DNA of 64,000 nt from Serratia oryzae (GCF_001976145.1 NZ_MOXD01000003.1:1-64000), one strand, 5' to 3'; positions 1 through 8,393 are shown, counted from the stretch's first letter. Notes: generated by a model from the letters alone, not told the origin. Program-made: numbers and translations.

Positions 1-177
1 AGCAGCTTCATGAATAAACCAAACGTCATTAGGCGCAAACAGTAGCCGAGCACGAATTTTTTTCCAGGCTTCCTCTTGTTTTCCCTGTTGAATCAACTGC
101 GTCAATAACTGTCGCTGACGCAACGCAACGCATCGCTGCCGCCATTTTTTTTTAGCCGCATAGCTTTTCCCTGCCAC
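1..177 (-). CDS. possible partial coding region running off the left edge
   Basis: The minus strand stays open from about position 208 to the window edge and would encode about 60 residues rich in Lys, Arg and Gln, with a helical segment QLIQQGKQEEAWKKI followed by APNDVWFIHEAA. This looks like a TPR-type helix pair, as in envelope polysaccharide export proteins, but the fragment is too short to name. There is no ATG; a GTG at 177 or a TTG near 191 would be the only starts. It also contains a run of nine A, so it may be a decayed 5' end. Low confidence. Confidence 0.3.
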   Translation of the reverse strand, partial: MAGKSYAAKKKWRQRCVALRQRQLLTQLIQQGKQEEAWKKIRARLLFAPNDVWFIHEAA

Positions 178-832
178 CGTAAAGGAATAATCTCGGAATC
201 CCAAGTTTACATTATGCCTATTGTGCTAAAAAGCCCCCTAAAACCCCGGCCCAAAAACCTACTCCAGCCAGCTCAGAATCTCGACATAATAAATAGTTGC
301 GGTGTCACCCAAAGGGTAAAAAACGGTTTTATTCTTATTTTTTAGAGGAGAACCACATGTGCTGAATTTTAAACGCTCATTTAACCTCATGATGCCGATA
401 ACGTAATCACCCCTGAGCACTAAAAACAACTGTATAACAGCGCCTAAATTCGGTGAGGTATTCGTCAATAATGGATGTATAACCTGATGTTATCGCCCCC
501 CAAGAAACCCGTTAGGCGCACCTAGGCTGCTCACCAACGCTGCCGTCTTGCGGATCACTCTCTATCTGCAAAAGCTAGCGTACACATAGGCGTAATCTCA
601 ACACTCGTTTTGGTTAATCTACGGATATCACAAGGTGGTATATAGCAATGTGTCGTAAAGAAGATAAATTTCAACAAGTTGAGATTTATTCTCGTCTATT
701 TCTCATACCCCACATGCCACCAGGCTCGCTCAACGCAGCCATTTTTTATATCAAAATGTAACATTCCTCCTTTCTTAAGCCTTTTCTAAGCCTTTATCGC
801 TATATTTCCTCTTACCAGCAGAAGGAGTGAAT
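178..832. other. non-coding stretch upstream of the haemolysin-family operon
   Basis: No convincing gene. A 69-codon open frame on the minus strand (259-468) starts with TTG and has no recognisable ribosome site or family. The last 130 bases are AT-rich with several TATA-like hexamers and presumably carry the promoter of the operon that begins at 833. No operator or terminator could be assigned. Confidence 0.5.
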
Positions 833-1477
833 ATGAGCGTGCACATCCAAGCCCCTTATAAGCTTTTATTCTCTCGTGATAATGCCCACAGGGCGCTATT
901 GCAGGACTATATACAGAACGAATATAGACGGGAGTTCAATGCAACCATCCCTCACTTCCTTCCTTACCTTCTGGGCATGTACCGGGCAGATGGGAAGTTG
1001 GTGGGAGCCTGCGGCCTGAACCGGGCAGACCTGGGCCCTTTGTATCTTGAACATTATTTGGCTGCTCCTATTGAGGAGGTCATTGCCGTTCACACGGGTA
1101 AAACCATATCGCGCAGCCACTTAGTTGAAATAGGCAATTTTGCCTGCGCTGAAGCCGGTAACGCACGAATCATGTTTGCCGCCATCTGTCAGCTCTTGTG
1201 CGATAACCAACTCGAATATGTAGTATTTACCGGCACCAGGAAACTGAGGAATATCTTCCATCGGCTGCATCTGAACCCCGTTGAGCTGGCTCGGGCCCAG
1301 CCTGAGAAAATAGGCGAAGAGGTCAAAAACTGGGGAAAATATTACCAGCACCAACCCTACGTCATGATGGGTGAGCTGAACCAAGGCCGCCAAGTTCTGA
1401 GTAAAACCAGTTTATTACTCTCACTATTTGGCCCAATGCCAGGCATTTTCCCAGTGCAGACGAGCGTGCAACTATGA
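833..1477 (+). CDS. thermostable haemolysin family protein (GNAT/LuxI-like fold)
   Basis: About 214 residues. The start is the ATG at 833, because GAAGGAG at 821 sits 6-7 bases upstream; a GTG at 827 is too close. The sequence matches the family named after the Vibrio delta thermostable haemolysin. A basic N-terminus is followed by FLPYLLGMYRADGKLVGACG and VEIGNFACAEAG, a layout recalling acyl-homoserine-lactone synthases and GNAT acyltransferases. There is no signal peptide or membrane segment, so a pore-forming toxin role is doubtful. It opens a five-gene operon and overlaps the next gene by ATGA. From context I infer an acyltransferase that acts with the ligase encoded next. Family assignment is fairly sure; activity unknown. 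Confidence 0.8.
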   Translation: MSVHIQAPYKLLFSRDNAHRALLQDYIQNEYRREFNATIPHFLPYLLGMYRADGKLVGACGLNRADLGPLYLEHYLAAPIEEVIAVHTGKTISRSHLVEIGNFACAEAGNARIMFAAICQLLCDNQLEYVVFTGTRKLRNIFHRLHLNPVELARAQPEKIGEEVKNWGKYYQHQPYVMMGELNQGRQVLSKTSLLLSLFGPMPGIFPVQTSVQL

Positions 1478-2913
1478 TCCTTTTTGAGCGTATGCAACAG
1501 ATCGCGGCGGCAGATCCTTCTCGGCCCGCATTATGTGATAGCCAACAAGTCATTAGCTACGCTGAGCTATTGCAAAAAACAGCCTCCCTGGCCGAGAAAC
1601 TTAAAGCCGAGAAAATATCGCGGCTGGCCTTGTTTCTTGATAATGGGCTGGAGTGGGCAGTTATCGATCTTGCCTGCGCCTTGGCCAATGTTGTTCTCAT
1701 CCCAGTGCCGGTTTTTTTCAGTGCCGAGCAGCAACAGTGGCTGCTTGAAAGCAGCGGGGCCGATGCCCTGATTGGCGCAGCACGCATCGGTTGGACGACA
1801 ACGCCCAACTTTGCACCAGCCTTGCAACGCCGGCTGCCGTTGTCCGTTGCTGAGTTACCGGCGCATACGGCGAAGATCACCTATACCTCGGGAACCACCG
1901 GGCAACCCAAAGGCGTTTGCCTGAGTTGGGAGCATCTGATGCGAGTCAGTGTATCGTTGGCAGAACGGGTGGCTCCGGCACAGATTCAGCAACATCTAAC
2001 ACTGCTGCCCCTTTCAACCCTGCTTGAAAATATCACTGGCCTGTATGTTCCGCTGTTAAGCGGTGCCTGCAGCCGAATACCCGCCCTGGCTGAAGTGGGG
2101 TTTACCGGCTCCAGCCAATTTTCTTACCAAACCCTCGCTCAAGCGATTGGGCTATGGCGCCCACATAGTCTGGTGCTGGTACCGGAACTGTTGCGCTTGC
2201 TGGTTATGCTATGCGGCATGCAGCCCGAACTGGCAAAAAGCTTACGTTTTATTGCGGTCGGTGGCGGCAAAGTGGCTGAAGAGTTAGTGGCCAAGTCGCA
2301 TCAGCTAGGGCTGCCGGTTTTTGAGGGATACGGGCTGTCAGAATGCGGTTCGGTTGTAACCCTGAATGCCCCCGGAAACGCCTTACCGGGTTCGGCAGGA
2401 AAACCGCTACCGCATTGTCAAATCAGCATCACCGAAGAAGGTGAGATCCACGTTTCCGGTGCGGCAATGCTGAGGTATCTAGGGGAACCTGCCGCCGGTT
2501 CTTGTATAGCAACCGGCGACTTAGGTTATCTGGATGACCAGGGTTTTCTGCATATTACCGGGCGTAAAAAGAACGTCCAGATCAGCGCCTTCGGCCGCAA
2601 TTTTTCACCGGAATGGGTTGAAGCCGAAGCCCAGCTGTTCCCGGCAGTATCACGCATTGTCGTCTTTGGTGACGGGCTACCCAGTAATGTTGCCTTAATT
2701 CACCCAACACCCGGTTATGAAAATAGCCTGGCAGAGCAGATATCCCAGCTAAATAGCCGTTTACCTGATTATGCACGGATTCACCACTATATTTTGGCGC
2801 AGCTCACGGTCGAAAACGGTTTGTTAACCGCTAACGGGCGGCCACGGCGGGCGCAAATCTTATCCCAGTATCAATCCCGCATCCACCAGTTAACCTCAGG
2901 AGATATTGTATGA
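1474..2913 (+). CDS. AMP-binding acyl-CoA synthetase-like ligase
   Basis: 479 residues of the ANL adenylating superfamily. The P-loop ITYTSGTTGQPKG is at about 135-147, YGLSECG at 286-292 and TGDLGYLDDQGFLHITGRK at 348-365. Family members activate a carboxylic acid as an acyl-adenylate and pass it to CoA or a carrier. The last conserved motif reads LTANGRPRR (451-459), so the usual catalytic Lys of the C-terminal lid is Arg456. It is somewhat shorter than FadD-type enzymes and looks soluble. It overlaps both neighbours by ATGA, so it is translationally coupled to the haemolysin-family protein and the di-iron-like enzyme. Substrate unknown; a fatty or aromatic acid is an inference. Confidence 0.85.
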   Translation: MILFERMQQIAAADPSRPALCDSQQVISYAELLQKTASLAEKLKAEKISRLALFLDNGLEWAVIDLACALANVVLIPVPVFFSAEQQQWLLESSGADALIGAARIGWTTTPNFAPALQRRLPLSVAELPAHTAKITYTSGTTGQPKGVCLSWEHLMRVSVSLAERVAPAQIQQHLTLLPLSTLLENITGLYVPLLSGACSRIPALAEVGFTGSSQFSYQTLAQAIGLWRPHSLVLVPELLRLLVMLCGMQPELAKSLRFIAVGGGKVAEELVAKSHQLGLPVFEGYGLSECGSVVTLNAPGNALPGSAGKPLPHCQISITEEGEIHVSGAAMLRYLGEPAAGSCIATGDLGYLDDQGFLHITGRKKNVQISAFGRNFSPEWVEAEAQLFPAVSRIVVFGDGLPSNVALIHPTPGYENSLAEQISQLNSRLPDYARIHHYILAQLTVENGLLTANGRPRRAQILSQYQSRIHQLTSGDIV

Positions 2914-3566
2914 GTTTTTATCAACAGCTACAGCATAATACAGCGTTAGACAGACAAAAACTCCTTGCTGCTCCGATCATTGAGGCATGCCGGAATGGCA
3001 ATATAAATGTCGAAATGTATATCGCCTTTCTGACACAGGCTTTCTATCACGTCAGTCATACCGTTCCTTTGTTGATGACGGCGGGTGGCCGCATGAACTC
3101 AGAGTATGAATGGGTGCGGGGCGCGATTGCAGAATATATTGACGAAGAATATGGGCACCAGGAATGGATCTTAAATGATATCAGGACTTGCGGTGGCGAT
3201 GCCGAAGCGGTTCGCCACGGCCAGCCGGTTTTAGCCATTGAGTTGATGATTGCGTTTCTCTATGACTTTATCTCGCGTTCTAATCCGATGGGGATTTTCG
3301 GTATGGTGCACGTCCTTGAGGGAACCAGCGTAGCGATTGCAACGACGGTTGCCCAGCAGCTGAAACAAGGGCTGGGGTTGCCTGCGAAAGCCATGAGTTA
3401 TCTCAGTTCACACGGTGAGTTAGACAAAGAACACCTGGCCTTTTTTGCCACCTTAATGGACAAGGTCGAGAAAGCAGAAGATCGCGCCGCCATTGTTCAC
3501 TCTGCCAAAGTTGTTTACCAACTTTACGGCGACATGCTGCGTGGCCTGCTGGAAAAATCACAATGA
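2910..3566 (+). CDS. haem-oxygenase-like putative di-iron oxygenase (TenA/UndA type)
   Basis: 218 residues, all helical by inspection, of the TenA/PqqC/haem-oxygenase-like superfamily. Candidate metal ligands are present with the spacing of haem-oxygenase-like di-iron oxidases: E80 and H83 in EEYGH, E137 in VLEGTS, and H168-x3-D172-x2-H175 in HGELDKEH. Known members use O2 to cleave fatty acids to alkenes (UndA), oxidise amines or cut C-C bonds. The TenA thiaminase Cys is not apparent and no thiamine genes are nearby. It sits between an acyl ligase and a dehydrogenase with ATGA overlaps on both sides, suggesting it modifies an activated acyl intermediate. Fold assignment is good; reaction unknown. 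Confidence 0.75.
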   Translation: MSFYQQLQHNTALDRQKLLAAPIIEACRNGNINVEMYIAFLTQAFYHVSHTVPLLMTAGGRMNSEYEWVRGAIAEYIDEEYGHQEWILNDIRTCGGDAEAVRHGQPVLAIELMIAFLYDFISRSNPMGIFGMVHVLEGTSVAIATTVAQQLKQGLGLPAKAMSYLSSHGELDKEHLAFFATLMDKVEKAEDRAAIVHSAKVVYQLYGDMLRGLLEKSQ

Positions 3567-4372
3567 AACTCGCTAACTGCCGTATTTTACTCACCGGCGC
3601 CAGCGGTGGCATTGGGCAAGCGCTGGCCCACGCGTTGGCCAAACAAGGGGCGACGCTCATCTTACAAGGGCGCAATGAAGCCACGCTCAAACAGCTCCAG
3701 AATGCGTTGCCTAACGCAGAAAAACACACCCTATGGGTAGCCGATCTTTGTGATCCTGCAGCATTGGCCGAGCCAAAAGGCTTTCTCTGCCAACAACAGC
3801 AGATTGATATCTTGATCAACAATGCCGGAACCAATCACTTTGCCTGGCTTGAAGATCACAGTGAGCAACAGATAACTCAGCAGTTATCGTTAAATATTCA
3901 AGCGCCGATCCTGTTAACGCAGGCCCTGCTGCCTTACATCAATCGGCCCGGAATCATTATGAATATCGGCTCCAGCTTTGGCAGCATTGGCTATGCCGGG
4001 TACAGCGTGTATTGCGCGAGTAAGTTTGCGCTACGTGGTTTTAGTGAGGCTCTCTCGCGGGAGCTCACCGGCTCAGGCATCAACGTGCTCTACTTTGCCC
4101 CACGAGCCACGCAAACCGCGCTTAACTCTGACGCGGTTTACGCTATGAATAAGGAGTTAGGCACCCAAAGCGACAGTGCTGAATTTGTTGCCAAAGAGGC
4201 CATCATCGCACTTAACAAAGAAATAAAACGACGCTGGTTAGGCTGGCCGGAGCGGTTCTTTATCAAGCTGAATGCACTTTTCCCTGGTGTTGTAGATAAA
4301 GCGTTGGCCAAGCAGCGGCACATCATTGCACGCCACGCCAAAGCGTCCCTTGCAAAGGAGGATCCTCAATGA
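3563..4372 (+). CDS. short-chain dehydrogenase/reductase
   Basis: 269 residues of the classical SDR family. The nucleotide-binding TGASGGIG is at 11-18, NNAG at 86-89, and the catalytic set is S137/S138 with Y150-x3-K154 (YCASK). These residues are complete, so it should be active with NAD(P)H. The C-terminus carries a basic, hydrophobic segment (about 225-250) resembling acyl-chain or membrane-associated SDRs that reduce 3-oxoacyl or retinal-like substrates. It is fourth in the five-gene operon, with ATGA overlaps at both ends. I infer reduction of a keto or aldehyde intermediate made by the preceding enzymes. Confidence 0.88.
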   Translation: MKLANCRILLTGASGGIGQALAHALAKQGATLILQGRNEATLKQLQNALPNAEKHTLWVADLCDPAALAEPKGFLCQQQQIDILINNAGTNHFAWLEDHSEQQITQQLSLNIQAPILLTQALLPYINRPGIIMNIGSSFGSIGYAGYSVYCASKFALRGFSEALSRELTGSGINVLYFAPRATQTALNSDAVYAMNKELGTQSDSAEFVAKEAIIALNKEIKRRWLGWPERFFIKLNALFPGVVDKALAKQRHIIARHAKASLAKEDPQ

Positions 4373-4980
4373 AAAAACGACTGTTGTCGCTCATGCTACT
4401 GGGCTGTACCGCTGCCTATGCCCAAAGCGATTTGGTTAATATTCAAAATCAATGGGCCGTTTGCCAATATCAGGCTCCCGCAAAGCAAAAAGAGCATTGT
4501 CTGGAACAACTCAGCACTATTGCGGACCAGGCCAGCGCAGCCAATGGCTCACGCGCAGATTTGCTGATTTGGTCTGCCATCGTCAAAAGCAGTTGGGCCG
4601 GTGAAAAAGGGGGACTCGGCGCTTTAGATCTGGTCAAGGACGCGAAAATGAAGCTGGAGTTGGCGCTGAAGCTGGATCCGAAAGCGCTGGATGGTTCAGC
4701 CTACACCAGCCTTGGCACGCTCTATTATCAGGTTCCCGGCTGGCCCATCGGCTTTGGCGATAAAAAGCAGGCTGAATCGTTGCTTAAACAGGCGCTACAG
4801 ATTAACCCAACCGGTATAGATCCAAACTATTTCTACGGCGACTTTCTCTTAGAACAGGGCCGTAAAGCCGATGCCAAACTCTATTTACAAAAAGCGCTGG
4901 CCGCCACGGCGCGCCCAGGCCGCGAGTTGGCAGATAAAGGGCGCCGCGAAGAGATTCAAAAACGGCTAGAAAAACTGTGA
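4369..4980 (+). CDS. exported TPR-repeat protein
   Basis: 203 residues with a signal peptide (MKKRLLSLMLLGCTAAYA, cleavage probably after AYA) and two or three TPR-like helix pairs between about 70 and 170, ending in YLQKALAATARPG. GCT in the leader is not a good lipobox, so a soluble periplasmic protein is likeliest. TPR domains bind partner proteins rather than catalyse. It is last in the operon, overlaps the dehydrogenase by ATGA and is followed by a strong terminator, so it is probably an accessory factor of the same system, perhaps in export or envelope localisation of the product. Confidence 0.75.
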   Translation: MKKRLLSLMLLGCTAAYAQSDLVNIQNQWAVCQYQAPAKQKEHCLEQLSTIADQASAANGSRADLLIWSAIVKSSWAGEKGGLGALDLVKDAKMKLELALKLDPKALDGSAYTSLGTLYYQVPGWPIGFGDKKQAESLLKQALQINPTGIDPNYFYGDFLLEQGRKADAKLYLQKALAATARPGRELADKGRREEIQKRLEKL

Positions 4981-5046
4981 AATGCTAGCGGATAGCCTGA
5001 GGCAAGTAACCGGCAGAACCCCGCAGGATTGCAGACAATAAACGCA

Positions 5047-5077
5047 AAATCCACGCAATTGCGTGGATTTTTTTTTA
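5047..5077 (+). terminator. rho-independent terminator of the haemolysin-family operon
   Basis: Perfect 10-bp stem AAATCCACGC / GCGTGGATTT around an AATT loop, followed by an unbroken T run to 5076. It lies between two convergent genes and could also slow transcription arriving on the minus strand. Confidence 0.9.
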
Positions 5078-5122
5078 CTTTCAATATGCCACGGAAATCT
5101 CCGCTGGCGAACGGTTCGCCGA

Positions 5123-7225
5123 TCAATCAACCTTCACGGTGACCGGCGCAGTTTCATTCTGTGCTGCGTCGACCGCGCTTATCAGGTAAGTGTAGCCTTC
5201 ACCCACAGCGTTATTATCCTGATAGCTGAAGGTATTGGCTTTCCCTCGCCATACTTTGGCAATGATATTTTTGGGATCGGCAAAGATCGCACCTGACTTG
5301 CCGCTACCGCGATAAACCACATAGTAACGCGTATCGTTATCCGGGCTATCTGCCCAGCTAAAGGCATTTTTACTGCCAGAGACGAAGCGAGCCTGCTGCG
5401 GCAGCGTGGTCACTTTTTGGTCCAGCCAAGGCTTGCTAGGAGGGAGAGTCGGCGTACTGAGATAGGTTTGCGACAACTTTTCAATAGCCGCATTCTTCGC
5501 ACCATAAGCCCCCTGCTGTGCCACCGGTTGCGACGCAACGTTAGAAACCAGCAGATCGTTATAGCTAAAGAAAACGCTGCCAGAAACGTAGCTGAGATCC
5601 TGGTTGTAGCGCATCTGGTTAGGGATCTCCTCAGGGTTCATCCAGGCAGCATCGGAAGAACCGTTGGAAACATGTTTGTAGTTAGCATGGCCGATGTAAA
5701 GCTGGGTATGCGAACCTTCCATTTGGTTATTCCACCAACTGGCAAGTTCGCCATAAGGTGCTGCCGCCTGGTCAAAGCTCCAGTAAATCTGCGGCACAAC
5801 ATAGTCAACCAGTTCCTCTTTAACCCATTTACGCGTATCGGCAAAAATACTGCCGCTGTACGACTGGGAGGAGCCGAGTGGCGTGTTGGAACCCAGTTCG
5901 TTGCGCCCTTTATGCTCCCAAATACCAAACGGGCTGATCCCAAACTGCACCGCCGTACCCTGCTGCTGATTATGCTGAGCGATCACGCTCTGCACACGGC
6001 TAATCAAACGGGTAACGTTGTCGCGCCGCCAGTCCTCGATGCCTTGTGGTGTATCGGGATACTGATTATTCACCAGACCATAGGTTTCAAATGCCGCCCT
6101 ATCCTCGCCTTTGGCCCCAAATTGCACAGTGGCACCATTAACCGTGATGCGATACGGGTAAAAGTAATCATCGAAATGAATGGCATCAACGTCGTAGCGG
6201 CGAACCACTTCTTCCACCGTACTTACCACATGTTCAATTACTTCCGGAATCGCCGGGTTTAAAAACAGCTTTTCATCAAAACTCAGCACCCATTGCGGAT
6301 TTTTAGCCGCAAAGTTCTCTGAAGACATGATCCCCGCGCTGACCAGATAGCCAATCTGCTGTTCCGTGCTCAAGGCCAAGATCTCATCGCTCGATAAGCC
6401 CTGACTATTATTTTTTAACAGACTGGTGATCTTGGCATTGGTCACCCGGTACGGGTTAAACCAGGCATGATATTCCATACCGCGCTCGTGAGTCTGCTCA
6501 ACCATCCAGGTTAAAGGGTCATAGCCAGGATCTTTACCTTGCTTACCGCTGAGATACTGCGACCAGGGGTTAATCTCGGATGAGTAATAAGCATCCAGCA
6601 TCGGACGGATCTGAAAGATCATGGCATTCATATTTAGCGCACTGAAGCGATCCAATATGCTCAGATAGGTCTGCTTAAAGGCCTGCTCGCTATTGACAAA
6701 CGGCATGTTGAGATTGCCGATGGTCGCTACCCAAGCACTTCTGAAAGCATGCTTGGGTGCAATATAGTTATCGGGGATACTGATAAACTGATTAGCGCCT
6801 TTATAAAGATCAACGGGAAGATTACTGTCGTAACCGTACACTCCGTCACTGTTTTTAACGTATTTATATAAAGGTGAGTAAGTTTGTATCGGTTTATCAG
6901 TATTGCCGTTATCGGTATTGCCGTTATCGGTATTACCGTTATCGGTATTGCCGTTATCGGTATTGCCGTTATCGGTATTGCCGTTATCGGTGTTGCCGTT
7001 ACCGGTGTTACCGTTATCGGTATTGCCGTTATCGGTGTTACCGTTATCGGTACTGCCGTTATCCGTCGTGTTGCTGTCCGTATTGTTGTTATCAGTACTC
7101 CCCGTATCCGTCGTGGGAGTACCGTTGTTCGTCGTCGTTACACCAGAATCACAACCAAACAGCATTCCGCTAGCAAGAACCAGTGCAATCATTTTTGCTG
7201 CGATGGAAAGAGAATTATTGTGCAT
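5123..7225 (-). CDS. DigH-like glycosyl hydrolase lipoprotein with pentapeptide-repeat linker
   Basis: 700 residues. Lipobox LFGC gives lipidation at Cys25, so it is an outer-membrane lipoprotein. Residues about 53-110 form a low-complexity linker of NTDNG-type repeats. A family-10-like glycosyl hydrolase domain follows (about 140-570), starting FRSAWVATIGNLNMP and containing DAIHFDDYFYPY, as in E. coli DigH (YddW), which cuts denuded peptidoglycan glycan strands at the septum. The C-terminal ~90 residues resemble a fibronectin-III module. E. coli DigH is about 440 residues, so the linker and the FN3-like tail are additions. The start has AAGGA 8 bases upstream. It may be transcribed with the porin and glycosidase genes behind it. 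Confidence 0.8.
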   Translation of the reverse strand: MHNNSLSIAAKMIALVLASGMLFGCDSGVTTTNNGTPTTDTGSTDNNNTDSNTTDNGSTDNGNTDNGNTDNGNTGNGNTDNGNTDNGNTDNGNTDNGNTDNGNTDNGNTDKPIQTYSPLYKYVKNSDGVYGYDSNLPVDLYKGANQFISIPDNYIAPKHAFRSAWVATIGNLNMPFVNSEQAFKQTYLSILDRFSALNMNAMIFQIRPMLDAYYSSEINPWSQYLSGKQGKDPGYDPLTWMVEQTHERGMEYHAWFNPYRVTNAKITSLLKNNSQGLSSDEILALSTEQQIGYLVSAGIMSSENFAAKNPQWVLSFDEKLFLNPAIPEVIEHVVSTVEEVVRRYDVDAIHFDDYFYPYRITVNGATVQFGAKGEDRAAFETYGLVNNQYPDTPQGIEDWRRDNVTRLISRVQSVIAQHNQQQGTAVQFGISPFGIWEHKGRNELGSNTPLGSSQSYSGSIFADTRKWVKEELVDYVVPQIYWSFDQAAAPYGELASWWNNQMEGSHTQLYIGHANYKHVSNGSSDAAWMNPEEIPNQMRYNQDLSYVSGSVFFSYNDLLVSNVASQPVAQQGAYGAKNAAIEKLSQTYLSTPTLPPSKPWLDQKVTTLPQQARFVSGSKNAFSWADSPDNDTRYYVVYRGSGKSGAIFADPKNIIAKVWRGKANTFSYQDNNAVGEGYTYLISAVDAAQNETAPVTVKVD
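6893..7072 (-). repeat. 15-bp tandem repeat inside the DigH-like gene
   Basis: About eleven copies of a 15-bp unit (plus strand GTTATCGGTATTGCC) encode TTDNG, STDNG, NTDNG, NTDNG, NTGNG and six further NTDNG. Units differ mainly at synonymous positions, plus one D-to-G change. Because 15 is divisible by 3, slippage changes the linker length without breaking the frame. Confidence 0.9.
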
Positions 7226-7255
7226 ATACAGAGTCCTTTATGTGCCGTTAATATA

Positions 7256-7332
7256 TATACCCGCCATCCTCCAAGTTGCAGGGAGTTGACGATGCTTGTC
7301 ACCCTCCTGCAAATCGAATTATTTTGGGTATA
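7256..7332. repeat. short palindromic intergenic element (TATACCC...GGGTATA)
   Basis: A 77-bp imperfect inverted repeat between the DigH-like and OmpG-like genes. Its ends are TATACCC and GGGTATA, with inner arms CAAGTTGCAGG and CCTGCAAATCGAATTAT. It resembles the short elements with CAAGTTGCAGG/CTCGAATTAT arms common in Serratia and Yersinia intergenic regions. A related copy lies at 33543-33608. As RNA it would fold into one long hairpin and may set mRNA levels of the flanking genes. Confidence 0.6.
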
Positions 7333-7397
7333 TGTCCATACTCTGCCCAAAAAACGGCCAAAGCGGGCCTTTACCGCTTCAGCCTCAGGCAATAGCA

Positions 7398-8393
7398 TTA
7401 CCAAGAATATTTAACGCCGACTGAATATAAGCGGAAGTCCTGCCGGTTGTTATCCCCATAGGTAATGGTGACAACCTGGTTATTCTTCGACTTATCCCAG
7501 TGAGTGGTTTCCCATGCCACGTTGCTCCACAAGGTGACCTTGGAAGTCAGGTTATAGTTAACAATCAAACCGAGTCTTAACCCGCCTAAATCTGCGCTGT
7601 TGGTAGTTTCCCCAGTTAACGGGTTATAGTTTTTCTCGCTCAGGAAGAAGCGGAAATAAGGTTGCAAATTCCACTCTTCATTAATCTTAGTAGGGAAATA
7701 GCCACGGATCTGATTTTGCTCCCAAGTTTTAGTACCACTGCTATTCCAGGTCCAATCGGTGTAATACATCAGCTTAGCGCTGAAAGAATCGTTGAAGCGA
7801 TACTGGAAGCCATGCTCACTTTCCCATTCCCACTGATTAATATATGGGCCAGAGAAGGTGTTGTCGTAATAATAGCCCGCATCCCAGAAAACAAAGGATA
7901 GTTGCTCATTAAAGTTATACCCGCCGCTTGGGATTAGCCAGTAGGAATGATAGGAGTTTTTAGGCGGCTGTTCTGCCCTAACATCATTCGACTCTTTCCG
8001 GTAAACCAGGCTAAGATTCAGGTTGCCGTCAGTCCCTTTATAAAGTTTACGGTTAGCCTGTAACTGCAAGCGGTTACGATTATAGGACGTGGGCCGTGAT
8101 TCATAATTAGTGGTGTAGTTTCGCATAGAGGCTTTATATTCCATAAAGTAGCTCCAGTCAGAATCAGGTTTATTAAGACCTAATTGTAACGCAGGGCTGA
8201 CCTTATCAAATACACGTTCACCATTAACCCTGTGCCCTTTAAAGTCTTCAACCTCTAAAAAGGTGTTAGTATTTATTTTCCATGGTAGAGCCTGCACCTC
8301 CTGGGCTTCAATCTGGTCATCGACTTTAGCCAGCGCAGAAAAAGGATGAGCGAAAAGGGCCAGCGAAACTAATGCCAACTGATAGTTTTTCAT
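7398..8393 (-). CDS. OmpG-like monomeric outer-membrane porin
   Basis: 331 residues from the ATG at 8393; an in-frame TTG at 8408 precedes it but would put five extra residues before a normal leader. The signal peptide MKNYQLALVSLALFAHPFSALA is followed by an aromatic, alternating beta-strand pattern and a C-terminal Trp (GVKYSW) typical of outer-membrane barrels. QIRGYFPTKINEEWNLQPY aligns by eye with E. coli OmpG, a 14-strand monomeric porin for oligosaccharides. It lies 71 bp behind a secreted glycosidase gene on the same strand, suggesting uptake of the oligosaccharides that enzyme releases. KdgM-type porins are an alternative. Confidence 0.75.
   Translation of the reverse strand: MKNYQLALVSLALFAHPFSALAKVDDQIEAQEVQALPWKINTNTFLEVEDFKGHRVNGERVFDKVSPALQLGLNKPDSDWSYFMEYKASMRNYTTNYESRPTSYNRNRLQLQANRKLYKGTDGNLNLSLVYRKESNDVRAEQPPKNSYHSYWLIPSGGYNFNEQLSFVFWDAGYYYDNTFSGPYINQWEWESEHGFQYRFNDSFSAKLMYYTDWTWNSSGTKTWEQNQIRGYFPTKINEEWNLQPYFRFFLSEKNYNPLTGETTNSADLGGLRLGLIVNYNLTSKVTLWSNVAWETTHWDKSKNNQVVTITYGDNNRQDFRLYSVGVKYSW

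Noticed and set aside
259-468. 69-codon minus-strand frame
   Set aside because: TTG start, no ribosome site, no family, and no neighbour on that strand.
6893-7072. Regular 15-bp repeats suggesting a CRISPR array
   Set aside because: No unique spacers; the units are contiguous and encode NTDNG in frame.
6874-7414. Plus-strand open frames made of repeating VIGIA, LPLSV or CRYRY units
   Set aside because: They are antisense reads of the 15-bp repeat in the DigH-like gene, which has a lipobox, a ribosome site and a known domain.
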